NCBI RefSeq assembly: GCF_029428675.1
Contig: NZ_JAJNEL010000001.1
Location: forward strand, 4,340,001 to 4,404,000
Reading direction: 5' to 3'
DNA from: Streptomyces sp. JH14
GTDB lineage: Bacteria > Actinomycetota > Actinomycetes > Streptomycetales > Streptomycetaceae
DNA: 64,000 nucleotides
Position 1 is the first letter of the stretch. The number at the start of each line of letters is the position of its first letter. A model generated the notes under the pieces. It saw nothing but the letters and a program-made list of their open reading frames with translations, did no database searches and was not told the DNA's origin. This document shows positions 45,739 through 53,568 of the stretch, one piece after another. A program made the position numbers and the translations under genes.

Positions 45739-45762
45739 GCCCCGGGCCTGTCGGCCCGGGGC
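45739..45762 (-). terminator. attenuator hairpin in the chorismate mutase leader
   Basis: On the minus strand GCCCCGGGCC-GACA-GGCCCGGGGC (45762-45753 / 45748-45739), a 10-bp all-GC stem. It lies 25 bases after the leader-peptide stop and 67 bases before the chorismate mutase ATG. Its 5' arm contains CGGGCCG (45758-45752), complementary to CGGCCCG in codons 14-16 of the leader peptide (45820-45814), giving a plausible antiterminator. Confidence 0.65.
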
Positions 45763-45787
45763 GCCTGGAACGTTGCTTGTCAGTGGA

Positions 45788-45859
45788 TCAAGCAGCACGA
45801 CCATGGCAGCCGGCGGGCCGGATGCCATAGGTAAAGACGTAGGTCGTGTGCTGACGCAT
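45788..45859 (-). CDS. leader peptide with Tyr-Val-Phe-Thr-Tyr run upstream of chorismate mutase
   Basis: A 23-codon ORF beginning [12 protein letters not shown] and ending at TGA 45790-45788. Codons 7-11 are TAC GTC TTT ACC TAT: two Tyr and one Phe in five codons, including TTT and TAT, which are rare in this genome. A promoter (45866-45895) would start transcription at the A of the ATG, so the mRNA would be leaderless, as is common for Streptomyces leader peptides. A terminator hairpin and a complementary segment inside the ORF follow. The arrangement is that of a classical ribosome-mediated attenuator for Tyr/Phe synthesis. Confidence 0.65.
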   Translation of the reverse strand: MRQHTTYVFTYGIRPAGCHGRAA

Positions 45860-45865
45860 GGGGCC

Positions 45866-45895
45866 AGTATGGACCCGCTTCCGCCGGTGGGCCAA
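45866..45895 (-). promoter_or_regulatory. promoter of the chorismate mutase leader
   Basis: On the minus strand TTGGCC (45895-45890), 18-base spacer, CATACT (45871-45866), then six bases to the leader-peptide ATG at 45859. The spacing puts the transcription start at the A of that ATG. Confidence 0.6.
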
Positions 45896-46030
45896 CGCGG
45901 CGCCCGGATGGTGAGACGCCGCCAAGAGGACGGCCGAGCACCCCGGTCCCGGCGGACGCGAATGGGTCTTCCTCGCAACCCCGGTAGAATCGGCAGAACC
46001 GACCCCCTCTCACCGCCGGAAGGCCGCCCC

Positions 46031-47626
46031 GTGCCAGCAGCACCCCCCGCCGCCCCCGACACCGCAGCCGACGTGGTCCTCGTCGTCGACTTCGGCGCGC
46101 AGTACGCCCAGCTCATCGCCCGACGCGTCCGTGAGGCCCGGGTCTACAGCGAGATCGTCCCGTCCACGATGCCGGTCGACGAGATGCTGGCGAAGAACCC
46201 CCGGGCGATCATCCTGTCCGGCGGCCCCTCCTCGGTGTACGCCGAGGGCGCGCCCAGCCTCGACCGCTCGCTGTTCGAGGCCGGGGTCCCGGTCTTCGGC
46301 ATGTGCTACGGCTTCCAGCTGATGGCCACCACGCTCGGCGGCACCGTCGACGACAACGGTGCCCGCGAGTACGGCCGCACTCCGCTGACCGTCTCCAAGA
46401 GCGGCTCCACGCTCTTCGAGGGCACGCCCACCGAGCAGTCGGTGTGGATGTCGCACGGCGACGCGTGCTCCGCCGCCCCCGAGGGCTTCACCGTCACCGC
46501 GTCCACGGACGTCGTGCCGGTCGCCGCCTTCGAGAACGACGAGAAGAAGCTGTACGGCGTCCAGTACCACCCCGAGGTGCTGCACTCCACGCACGGCCAG
46601 CAGGTCCTTGAGCACTTCCTCTACCGCGGCGCCGGCATCGAGCCGACCTGGACCACGACCAATGTGGTCGAGGAGCAGATCGCGCTGATCCGCGAGCAGG
46701 TCGGCACCAAGCGCGCCATCTGCGGCCTCTCCGGCGGCGTGGACTCCGCGGTCGCCGCGGCCCTCGTGCAGAAGGCCATCGGCTCCCAGCTGACCTGCGT
46801 GTACGTGGACCACGGTCTGATGCGCAAGGGCGAGACCGAGCAGGTCGAGAAGGACTTCGTGGCCGCCACCGGCGTCCAGCTGAAGGTCGTCGACGCCGAG
46901 GAGCGGTTCCTGAACGCGCTGGCCGGGGTCTCCGACCCCGAGCAGAAGCGGAAGATCATCGGCCGCGAGTTCATCCGCGTCTTCGAGCAGGCCCAGGCCG
47001 AGCTCGTCGCCGAGGCGGGCGCGGCCGGCGAGGACGTCGCGTTCCTCGTGCAGGGCACGCTCTACCCGGACGTCGTGGAGTCCGGTGGCGGCACCGGCAC
47101 CGCCAACATCAAGTCCCACCACAACGTGGGCGGCCTCCCCGACGACATCGAGTTCCAGCTCGTCGAGCCGCTGCGCCAGCTGTTCAAGGACGAGGTCCGG
47201 ATGGTCGGCCAGGAGCTCGGCCTGCCGGAGGAGATCGTCCAGCGCCAGCCGTTCCCCGGCCCCGGTCTCGGGATCCGGATCGTCGGCGAGGTCACCAAGA
47301 ACCGGCTCGACCTGCTGCGCGAGGCCGACGCCATCGCCCGCGAGGAGCTGACCGCGGCCGGACTCGACCGCGACATCTGGCAGTGCCCGGTGGTGCTGCT
47401 CGCCGATGTCCGTTCGGTCGGCGTCCAGGGAGACGGCCGGACCTACGGCCACCCGATCGTCCTGCGCCCGGTCTCCTCCGAGGACGCCATGACGGCCGAC
47501 TGGTCGCGCCTGCCGTACGAGGTCCTGGCGAAGATCTCCACCCGTATCACCAACGAGGTCGCCGACGTCAACCGCGTCGTCCTCGACGTGACGAGCAAGC
47601 CGCCGGGCACCATCGAGTGGGAATAA
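46031..47626 (+). CDS. guaA: GMP synthase (glutamine-hydrolysing)
   Basis: Aminates XMP to GMP using glutamine and ATP. The 531-aa protein has an N-terminal class I amidotransferase (residues about 15-205; Cys in [11 protein letters not shown], His and Glu in QYHPEVLHS), the ATP-pyrophosphatase domain (P-loop [14 protein letters not shown]) and the C-terminal dimerisation domain ([19 protein letters not shown] end). GTG 46031 with GGAAGG eight bases upstream is the start; the frame is open far upstream across the chorismate mutase gene, but that is antisense shadow. Works after guaB (26257). Confidence 0.97.
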   Translation: MPAAPPAAPDTAADVVLVVDFGAQYAQLIARRVREARVYSEIVPSTMPVDEMLAKNPRAIILSGGPSSVYAEGAPSLDRSLFEAGVPVFGMCYGFQLMATTLGGTVDDNGAREYGRTPLTVSKSGSTLFEGTPTEQSVWMSHGDACSAAPEGFTVTASTDVVPVAAFENDEKKLYGVQYHPEVLHSTHGQQVLEHFLYRGAGIEPTWTTTNVVEEQIALIREQVGTKRAICGLSGGVDSAVAAALVQKAIGSQLTCVYVDHGLMRKGETEQVEKDFVAATGVQLKVVDAEERFLNALAGVSDPEQKRKIIGREFIRVFEQAQAELVAEAGAAGEDVAFLVQGTLYPDVVESGGGTGTANIKSHHNVGGLPDDIEFQLVEPLRQLFKDEVRMVGQELGLPEEIVQRQPFPGPGLGIRIVGEVTKNRLDLLREADAIAREELTAAGLDRDIWQCPVVLLADVRSVGVQGDGRTYGHPIVLRPVSSEDAMTADWSRLPYEVLAKISTRITNEVADVNRVVLDVTSKPPGTIEWE

Positions 47627-47648
47627 CCCCTGCGTGCAGGGTCCATGC

Positions 47649-47682
47649 GATGCCGTCGCTCAGTCGTCTGAGCGGCGGCATC
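47649..47682. terminator. guaA terminator
   Basis: A 15-bp stem, GATGCCGTCGCTCAG (47649-47663) with CTGAGCGGCGGCATC (47668-47682), loop TCGT, one G-T pair, 22 bp behind guaA. Confidence 0.85.
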
Positions 47683-47751
47683 GTCGTATCGCGCCGCCGC
47701 CCGTGAAAGTGGGTGGCACCGCCCTCCGCGCCTGTGCCAGGCTGCGCCCTC

Positions 47752-48507
47752 ATGTCTGCCGATGAGATCCGCGCCCTGCTGTCCGCCGCCCACAACGACC
47801 GCCTGACCTGGAACACTCCCCTCTCCGAGGAGCATGCCGCCCAGCTCGTCGCGGCCTGCGCCCCCGCACCCGGGGCGCGGATCGTGGACCTCGGCAGCGG
47901 CTGGGGCGAGCTACTGATGCGGCTGGTGGAGTCGGCGCCCGGGAGTACCGGGGACGGCGTCGAGACCGATTCCGAGGCCGTGGCACGGGGGCGGGCGCTC
48001 GCCGGGGACCGAGGGCTCGCGAAGCGCGTACGGTTCCATGAGACTCCTGCCGCCGAGTGGGCGGACGGCGGTTACGACCTGGCCGTGTCCATCGGGGCCT
48101 CGCACGCCTGGCCCGGGTCCACCTCCGAGGCCCTGAAGGCGCTGCGGGCGGCCGTGCGGCCCGGCGGGCGGGTGCTGTTCGGGGAAGGGTTCTGGGAGCG
48201 CGAGCCGTCCGAGCGGGCGCTGGCCGGGCTGGGGGCCGAACCGGGGGACTTCGGTTCGCTGCTCGAGCTGATCCGGCAGGCCGAGGCCGTCGGACTGCGG
48301 CCGCTCCAGGTCACCGTCGCCGACCAGCGTGAATGGGACCTCTTCGAGGCGAACGCCAACATCGGCCGGGGCGAGCGCTGGGCGCTGGCCAACCCGGGGC
48401 ATCCGCTGCACGACGGTGTCGTCGCCGCGGTCGACGACCGGCGCACCGGCTACTACGGGGGCTACCGGGGGACGCTCGGCCTCGCCTACCTCGTGCTCAG
48501 CGCGTGA
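47752..48507 (+). CDS. SAM-dependent methyltransferase
   Basis: A 251-aa class I methyltransferase: motif I RIVDLGSGWGELLMRLVE, acidic motif II VETDSEAV, YDLAVSIGASHAW as motif IV and VRPGGRVLFGEGFWERE as motif V/VI. The C-terminal part (QREWDLFEANANIGRGERWA, DRRTGYYGGYRGTLGLAYLVL) resembles ubiE/cyclopropane-synthase-like small-molecule methyltransferases. Substrate unknown. ATG 47752 gives MSADEIRALL; an in-frame start at 47713 exists but is less likely. Confidence 0.85.
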   Translation: MSADEIRALLSAAHNDRLTWNTPLSEEHAAQLVAACAPAPGARIVDLGSGWGELLMRLVESAPGSTGDGVETDSEAVARGRALAGDRGLAKRVRFHETPAAEWADGGYDLAVSIGASHAWPGSTSEALKALRAAVRPGGRVLFGEGFWEREPSERALAGLGAEPGDFGSLLELIRQAEAVGLRPLQVTVADQREWDLFEANANIGRGERWALANPGHPLHDGVVAAVDDRRTGYYGGYRGTLGLAYLVLSA

Positions 48508-48624
48508 ACAGGGTCCCGGCCCGTACCCGCACCGGTGCCTGAATCGGTACGTGATCGCTCTGGCCACCTGGGGTGACCGGCGGTAGCTTCCGACCGAATG
48601 TCCTGGGAGCCCCGAGGAGTCGCC

Positions 48625-49395
48625 ATGCCCGAGCCCACACCGATACCCGTCGAACAGCTGCAGTTCGCGATGCCGCCCGTCCACCAGTCGCTCGACGAGG
48701 AACGTGCCTACCGCAAGGAGCGGCTGGCCGGAGCGCTGCGGCTGTTCGGTGCGTACGGGTACGAGGACGGCGTCTCCGGTCACATCACCGTGCGGGACCC
48801 GGAGTTCACCACCTGCTTCTGGGTCAATCCGTTCGGCGTCCCCTTCGACGAGCTCCGGCCGGACGAGCTGATCCTGGTCAACGGCGAAGGACAGGTCGTC
48901 GAGGGGCGCCACCACGTCAACCAGGCGGCGTTCACCGTCCATGCCCAGGTGCACCGGGCGCGCCCGGACGTCGTCGCCGTCGCGCACACCCACTCCCTGC
49001 ACGGCCGGGCGCTGTCCACGCTCGGTGAGTTCATCGAGCCGATCACCCAGGAGTCCTGCGCGTTCTACGAGGACCATGCGGTCTACCAGGCGTACACCGG
49101 GGTCGTCGTCGACGAGGAGGAAGGGCGGCGGATCGCGGCCGCGCTCGGCGCCCACAAGGCGATCATCCTGCGCAATCACGGGCTGCTGACCGTGGGCGAC
49201 TCGGTGGACGCGGCCGCCTGGTGGTTCCTCACGATGGAGCGTTCCTGCCAGGTGCAGCTCACCGCGCGGGCGGCCGGGAAGCCGGTCCTGATCGAGCACC
49301 GGGACGCGGTGGCCACCCGCGAGCAGCTCGGCAGCGACCTGGTGGCCTGGATCAACTACCAGCCGCTGTGGAAGCGGATCGCTCGAACGTTCTGA
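48625..49395 (+). CDS. class II aldolase/adducin family protein
   Basis: A 256-aa metal-dependent aldolase-fold protein. YEDGVSGHITVRDPE, FWVNPFGVPFDEL, VNQAAFTVHAQVHRARPDVVAVAHTHS (metal His pair HTHS) and LRNHGLLTVGDSVDAAAW (third His) are the family blocks. Related to L-fuculose-phosphate aldolase and methylthioribulose dehydratase, but the substrate cannot be told. ATG 48625 follows GAGGAG; ATG 48598 is possible in frame. Confidence 0.9.
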   Translation: MPEPTPIPVEQLQFAMPPVHQSLDEERAYRKERLAGALRLFGAYGYEDGVSGHITVRDPEFTTCFWVNPFGVPFDELRPDELILVNGEGQVVEGRHHVNQAAFTVHAQVHRARPDVVAVAHTHSLHGRALSTLGEFIEPITQESCAFYEDHAVYQAYTGVVVDEEEGRRIAAALGAHKAIILRNHGLLTVGDSVDAAAWWFLTMERSCQVQLTARAAGKPVLIEHRDAVATREQLGSDLVAWINYQPLWKRIARTF

Positions 49396-49496
49396 CGATC
49401 CGCACGTTCCGGCGGGCCCGATGCGCGCCAACCCCCTCCCGTACGGCACAATTCGCAGCAATCAGTGGTCAGTTGGAACGGTCGGGGCAGGAAAGG

Positions 49497-50774
49497 GTGG
49501 CGTTCTCCGTGGCGTTGGACGAGGCACGACAAGGCGCACACGGCGGTGGCTGTACGTGCGGCGACTGCCCGCACGGAGCGCGCGAGGGGCATCGGCGCGC
49601 GGTGGCCGCCTTCCTGGCCAAGCGGGACGAACTCGCCGCAGGTCAGGGGCTGCCGACCGGTGTCGCCCAGTCCGCGTTCGCGACCCGCCAGTGGGTCTCC
49701 GACGAGCTGACCGAGTCCGCCCGCGGGGTCGCCGAACGCAGCCGGGAGGCGGGCGACGCCTGGCTCCACCTGGTCTGGGTGCGCACCCTGGTCGTCGTCT
49801 GGGGAGGCGTCGCCGTGCTCGCCCTCGCGCAGGCCGCCACCGCCATCGGTGCGGGCTGGTCGGCCGCCCGCACCGCCGGTCTGCTCGCCGCGCTCGTCAC
49901 GGCGGGACTGCTGACCGGCGCCGCCCGTGTCCACCGGGCACGCGGCGGGATCCTCGCCCCGCTGATCGGCGAGGACAACCGGCTCTCCACCTCCCGGGCG
50001 GTCGCCGTGGCCTGGGTGCTGCTCGCCGTCTTCTGCGTACTCGTCCTCGCGCTCCAGATGGCGGGCGCCTCCGGGCACGCGGAGCGCGACGCGCTCATCG
50101 ACGGGCTGGAGTTGGCGCGCGGCGCGGGGATGCTGACCGCGCTGGCGCTGGTGTGCGCCATTGCCGTGGTCGTACGCCGGGTCGTGGCCGTACGCGCCGT
50201 CGCCGGGCGGCTGCAGAAGCTGCGGGCCGACCGGCCGCGCGCCGGCGATCTGCTCACCGACGACTCCGGACGGGGCAGCTTCACCGATGTGCAGTACGTG
50301 CTGGTGAGCGCCGCCGCCGTGCTCTTCGCCGCGGTGCGGCTGGCCCGCCGTCCCGAGCAGCTGCCCGATCTGCCCTGGGGGCTGGCCCTGCTGGTGGCCG
50401 TCTCCGCGGCGACGTACTTCGCCGGCAAGTTCACGGAGGGCGGGCGTCCGGTCGTGCTGTCCGTCGTACGGGCCCGGGAGGCCGGGGACCTGGACGCGCC
50501 GATCCGTACCGGTGACGACATCGAGATCCGTGGCGCCGGTTTCGTACCGCCCGGCGCAGGAGCACCGGACCGGCTGGCCCGCATGGTCGTACGGATCGGC
50601 CGGGTCCATGTCCATGTCCCGCTGGTCCCGGTCGCCGGCGGCTTCGCCAATCCGACGGACACCGTGCTCACCGTGCCGGTGCCGGTGGAGGTCGAGCCCG
50701 GACTCGTCGACGTACAGGTCGTGACCGCCGCCGGGGTGGAGACGAACCGGGTCGAGATCGACGTCACGGACTGA
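49497..50774 (+). CDS. integral membrane protein with C-terminal extracytoplasmic-like domain
   Basis: About 425 aa. N-terminal soluble part with a small Cys motif (GGGCTCGDCPHG) and helix (HRRAVAAFLAKRDELA), then several hydrophobic segments: WVRTLVVVWGGVAVLALAQA, AGLLAALVTAGLLTGAA, AVAVAWVLLAVFCVLVLALQ, MLTALALVCAIAVVVRR, VLVSAAAVLFAAVRL and LPWGLALLVAVSAATYFAG. A beta-rich tail follows (DDIEIRGAGFVPPGAG, RIGRVHVHVPLVP, LVDVQVVTAAGVE), like an IPT/TIG or bacterial Ig-type fold. GTG 49497 or GTG 49509 starts it. Function unknown; conserved type in Streptomyces. Confidence 0.72.
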   Translation: MAFSVALDEARQGAHGGGCTCGDCPHGAREGHRRAVAAFLAKRDELAAGQGLPTGVAQSAFATRQWVSDELTESARGVAERSREAGDAWLHLVWVRTLVVVWGGVAVLALAQAATAIGAGWSAARTAGLLAALVTAGLLTGAARVHRARGGILAPLIGEDNRLSTSRAVAVAWVLLAVFCVLVLALQMAGASGHAERDALIDGLELARGAGMLTALALVCAIAVVVRRVVAVRAVAGRLQKLRADRPRAGDLLTDDSGRGSFTDVQYVLVSAAAVLFAAVRLARRPEQLPDLPWGLALLVAVSAATYFAGKFTEGGRPVVLSVVRAREAGDLDAPIRTGDDIEIRGAGFVPPGAGAPDRLARMVVRIGRVHVHVPLVPVAGGFANPTDTVLTVPVPVEVEPGLVDVQVVTAAGVETNRVEIDVTD

Positions 50775-50811
50775 GCCGTCGGGGTCGTCGTTCGTTGTGG
50801 GGTGCCGCTGT

Positions 50812-51300
50812 TCCGGGGTGGGGGGTTCCGTCCTCAATCGCCGGACGGGCTTGGGGTGTCCGTCCCGGCGCGGTTCTCCGGGGGTGCGGTCGTCTTGGTT
50901 CGGTGGGTGGTGGTCCGGGGCCCCTCCGGGGTGTCTCCTCGAACGACGAACGTTCGGGTTCGTCGTCGGGCGAGCCCGGGTATCCGTTCGTCGTCCTGCG
51001 GGGACCCCCCTGCACGGCCCCGGACCGGCCGGTGCGCGGCTGCGGCCCGGTGGGCCTTCATGTCCGACCACCGGGTCGCAGGCGCGAGTGATGCGCGGGT
51101 GGGGCCGTGCAGGGGAGTCCCCGCAGGGACTGGCGCACGTGCCGGGCTCGTCCGCGTTGCCGGTTTCCGCGCCAGTCTCGAGGAGACGCCCCGGAGGGGC
51201 ACCGCCCAACCCGCCACCGGGCAGAGGCGACGACGCCCCCACGGCCCGGGTCGGACACCCGAGCCCGTCCGGCGATTGAGGACGGAACCCTCCGCCCCGG
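50812..51300. repeat. 490-bp nested imperfect palindrome
   Basis: The two halves are reverse complements over most of their length, centred near 51061. Outer arms 50812-50862 and 51252-51300 match almost perfectly and contain the Streptomyces intergenic motif GTCCTCAATCGCCGGACGGG (and its complement at 51264-51283). Middle arms: CCCCTCCGGGGTGTCTCCTC (50921-50940) against GAGGAGACGCCCCGGAGGGG (51180-51199). Inner arms: ACCCCCCTGCACGGCCCC (51004-51021) against GGGGCCGTGCAGGGGAGT (51101-51118). Centre: TGCGGCCCGGTGG against CCACCGGGTCGCA. No ORF, no clear target-site duplication. A folded non-coding element or the remnant of a non-autonomous mobile repeat. Confidence 0.8.
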
Positions 51301-51398
51301 ACCGGGGAGACCATCCCAAGCCAACCGCAGGTCGGGTGAGCCGCGCGTTCACCGCGTACGTATGGTCTGGTGACGGGTCGACGGAGAGCGGGGCGATT

Positions 51399-51908
51399 AT
51401 GAGTGGATATGGCACGAATACGCGTGGTCTGGGTGAGCCGACAAACCTGCGGGAGCTGGCGCGCACGCATGCGCTGCTGCCGCTGCGGATCTTTCTCGGC
51501 GTCACCTTCATCTATGCCGCGCTCGACAAACTGACGGACAGTTCCTTCTTCCGCGCGAGCGGGCCCGGTTCCGTCGGCGAGATGATGCGCGCCGTACGCG
51601 ACACGTCGGCGATACCGGCACTCGTCGACCTCTCGCTGAAGAACCCCGGCGCATTCGGGTACGCCATCGCGTTCGGCGAACTCGCCGTCGGTATCGGCAC
51701 CCTGATCGGGCTGTGGGCGCGGCTCGCCGCACTCGGCGGGGCGCTGATCTCGCTCAGTCTCTGGCTGACCGTGAGCTGGCAGGCCTCTCCGTACTACCTC
51801 GGCAACGACCTGATCTACCTCATGGCCTGGCTGCCGCTGGTGCTCGGCGGAGCCGCGTCGTTCTCGCTGGACGCGCTCCTCGCGGCGCGGCGCCGGCGGA
51901 TCCGGTAG
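51399..51908 (+). CDS. DoxX family membrane protein
   Basis: A 169-aa DoxX/DoxD-like protein with four membrane segments: LPLRIFLGVTFIYAALDKL, FGYAIAFGELAVGIGTLIGLW, AALGGALISLSLWLTVSW and LIYLMAWLPLVLGGAASFSL. DoxX proteins associate with redox and detoxification systems (thiosulfate or superoxide handling), but the role here is unknown. ATG 51399 follows GGAGAG. Its frame is open back into the palindrome region, which is not coding. Its 3' end overlaps the convergent small membrane gene by 94 bp. Confidence 0.88.
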   Translation: MSGYGTNTRGLGEPTNLRELARTHALLPLRIFLGVTFIYAALDKLTDSSFFRASGPGSVGEMMRAVRDTSAIPALVDLSLKNPGAFGYAIAFGELAVGIGTLIGLWARLAALGGALISLSLWLTVSWQASPYYLGNDLIYLMAWLPLVLGGAASFSLDALLAARRRRIR

Positions 51909-52078
51909 CTCACCCACGTCGTGAGGGCGGCCATGCCCAGGCCGCCGAAGAGCACCGGGAAGAAGAACGTCCAGGGGGCGTCCCAGCTACCCGCGGCGTC
52001 GGCCGCGTAACCGGCCGCCAGGGCGAGCATCGCGATGCCCGCAACCGCGCGGCCCGGCCGGATCTCATGACGCAGCAC
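51815..52078 (-). CDS. small membrane protein behind the PspC gene
   Basis: An 87-aa protein with two membrane segments (AVAGIAMLALAAGYAADAA and WTFFFPVLFGGLGMAALTTWV), an Arg-rich loop and a Ser-rich tail. GTG 52078 overlaps the stop of the PspC gene (52065) by 14 bp, so it is probably cotranslated with it. The 3' part overlaps the DoxX gene on the other strand. Function unknown; the first 60 codons are better supported than the tail. Confidence 0.6.
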   Translation of the reverse strand: MLRHEIRPGRAVAGIAMLALAAGYAADAAGSWDAPWTFFFPVLFGGLGMAALTTWVSYRIRRRRAARSASSENDAAPPSTSGSQAMR

Positions 52079-53384
52079 GGGTGACCTCCACCTGTCCGAT
52101 GCCGACTTCCAGGTCCAGTTCGACCGTGCCGGCCGGTGTGACGCCCGCGGGCGGAGCGATCGTCCGGTGCTCGTTCTGCGCCGGAGCGATATCCACATCG
52201 CCCGGCGGCTCGGCGGGCAGCCGGATGTCCCCGAGCCCGGCCTCCGCCCGCACCCGGACCGTCACCGCCTGCGGCACGACGACGACTGCCCGGCCCGCGC
52301 CGACCCGCACCTGCGTCCGGACCGTGTCGCCCTTCGGGACCGGCACCCGGGTGAGGTCGAGCGTGCCGACCCCGAGCCCGGAGCTCAGCTCGTACCGCGG
52401 CTGGACCGCCGCGACCGAGGCGGGGCGCCAGTGCTCGCGTACCCACTGGGTGCTGATGTCCTTCGGCAGGGCGGACGCGCCGGCCAGCAGCGCCGCCGTG
52501 ATGATCGACAGCAGGACCGTGCCGAACCCGGTCCTGCCGAGGAACGTGCTGACCAGCATCCCGGTGCCGAACACGGCGAGCGCCGCGGCCAGACCGAACT
52601 GCAGGCTCGTACCGAGCGGATGGGTTTCCCAGCTCAGGCTGGTGCCCAGACCGCCCGCGACCAGCGCGAGCAGAAAGACCGGACCGCCGATCGCGCGCGG
52701 CCCCCGGTTCGCCCGCGCCCGCTCGGGCGCGCGGTACGGCGTGTCCGCCGTCGCCCTGCGGGGCCGTGCCGTCCGGTCGTCGGGCACCGCGTCCGCCGGA
52801 CCCCACAGATAGCCGGTGGCCACCGGCCCCGAGGTGCCGTCCTTGATGATCGGATCCCGCCACCAGGACGGGCCGGCCGGTGACGGCGGCGCCTTCACCT
52901 CCGGCGGCGCGTCCGCCGCCGCCTGCGCGGCCGCCGGATGCAGCGGGTCCTCGGGGGCCGCGGTCCTGCGGTGCTGCGTCCAGACGCAGAAGCCGATGAC
53001 CGCGAGTGTCAGCATCGCGGAGAACGCCAGCATGCCGCCGTTGCCCAGCATGGAGAGGAAGAGCCCGCAGCCGATCAGGGCGAGCAGCGCCGCGATCAGC
53101 GATGCCCCCTCGACCCGGCCCGACAGCAGCTTGCGCGCCTCGTTCTCCTCCTCGCCCTCCAGCGGGATCAGCAGCCATGCGAAGCCGTAGAAAATCAGGC
53201 CGAGGCCACCGGTCACCGACAGAACACCGAGCACGATCCGGAAGATCACCGGGTCCACGTCGCAGTACCGGCCGAGTCCGCCGCACACCCCGGCCACCAC
53301 TTTCTGCCGCGAGCTGCGCTGCAGCTGCGGTCCCGGCGCGGAGGGCGGCGCGGCGCCGGGCGGTGCGTCCTGGGGAACGGTCAT
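52065..53384 (-). CDS. PspC domain membrane protein with C-terminal adhesin-like (DUF) domain
   Basis: A 439-aa protein. PspC domain about residues 20-80: RSSRQKVVAGVCGGLGRYCD, IFRIVLGVLSVTGGLGLIFYGFAWLLIP. More membrane segments follow (SLIAALLALIGCGLFLSML; AFSAMLTLAVIGFCVW; PVFLLALVAGGLG; LQFGLAAALAVFGTGMLVS; TVLLSIITAALLAGAS). The C-terminal 130 residues are beta-rich ([52 protein letters not shown]), like the YvlB/LiaF-type domain linked to cell-envelope stress. ATG 53384. It is divergent from a PspC histidine kinase, suggesting it is sensed by or regulated with it. Confidence 0.88.
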   Translation of the reverse strand: MTVPQDAPPGAAPPSAPGPQLQRSSRQKVVAGVCGGLGRYCDVDPVIFRIVLGVLSVTGGLGLIFYGFAWLLIPLEGEEENEARKLLSGRVEGASLIAALLALIGCGLFLSMLGNGGMLAFSAMLTLAVIGFCVWTQHRRTAAPEDPLHPAAAQAAADAPPEVKAPPSPAGPSWWRDPIIKDGTSGPVATGYLWGPADAVPDDRTARPRRATADTPYRAPERARANRGPRAIGGPVFLLALVAGGLGTSLSWETHPLGTSLQFGLAAALAVFGTGMLVSTFLGRTGFGTVLLSIITAALLAGASALPKDISTQWVREHWRPASVAAVQPRYELSSGLGVGTLDLTRVPVPKGDTVRTQVRVGAGRAVVVVPQAVTVRVRAEAGLGDIRLPAEPPGDVDIAPAQNEHRTIAPPAGVTPAGTVELDLEVGIGQVEVTRAAS

Positions 53385-53568
53385 GGCTCCATGGTGACGG
53401 GCCGGGCCCACCCGCGGCACCGGCACGGACCCTGGCCGATCCCTGATATTGGTCGCGGCGGACCCTGAGGGGGGAGGCCGTCGAGGCCCCGTGCCACCGG
53501 TCGTCTCAGGGTCGAGTGGGGGGCCGACCCTGATGCCGCCCACCGCCCCGGCGTGTGACGATCGAAGC

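Noticed and set aside
45386-46030. N-terminal extension of GuaA over the chorismate mutase gene
   Set aside because: GTG 46031 has a good ribosome site and gives a standard-length GMP synthase; the upstream frame is antisense to chorismate mutase and its leader.
50775-51398. Coding sequence within the palindrome region
   Set aside because: Several frames stay open on both strands, but all translate to Arg/Pro/Gly-rich text mirrored between the arms, as expected from the inverted repeat.
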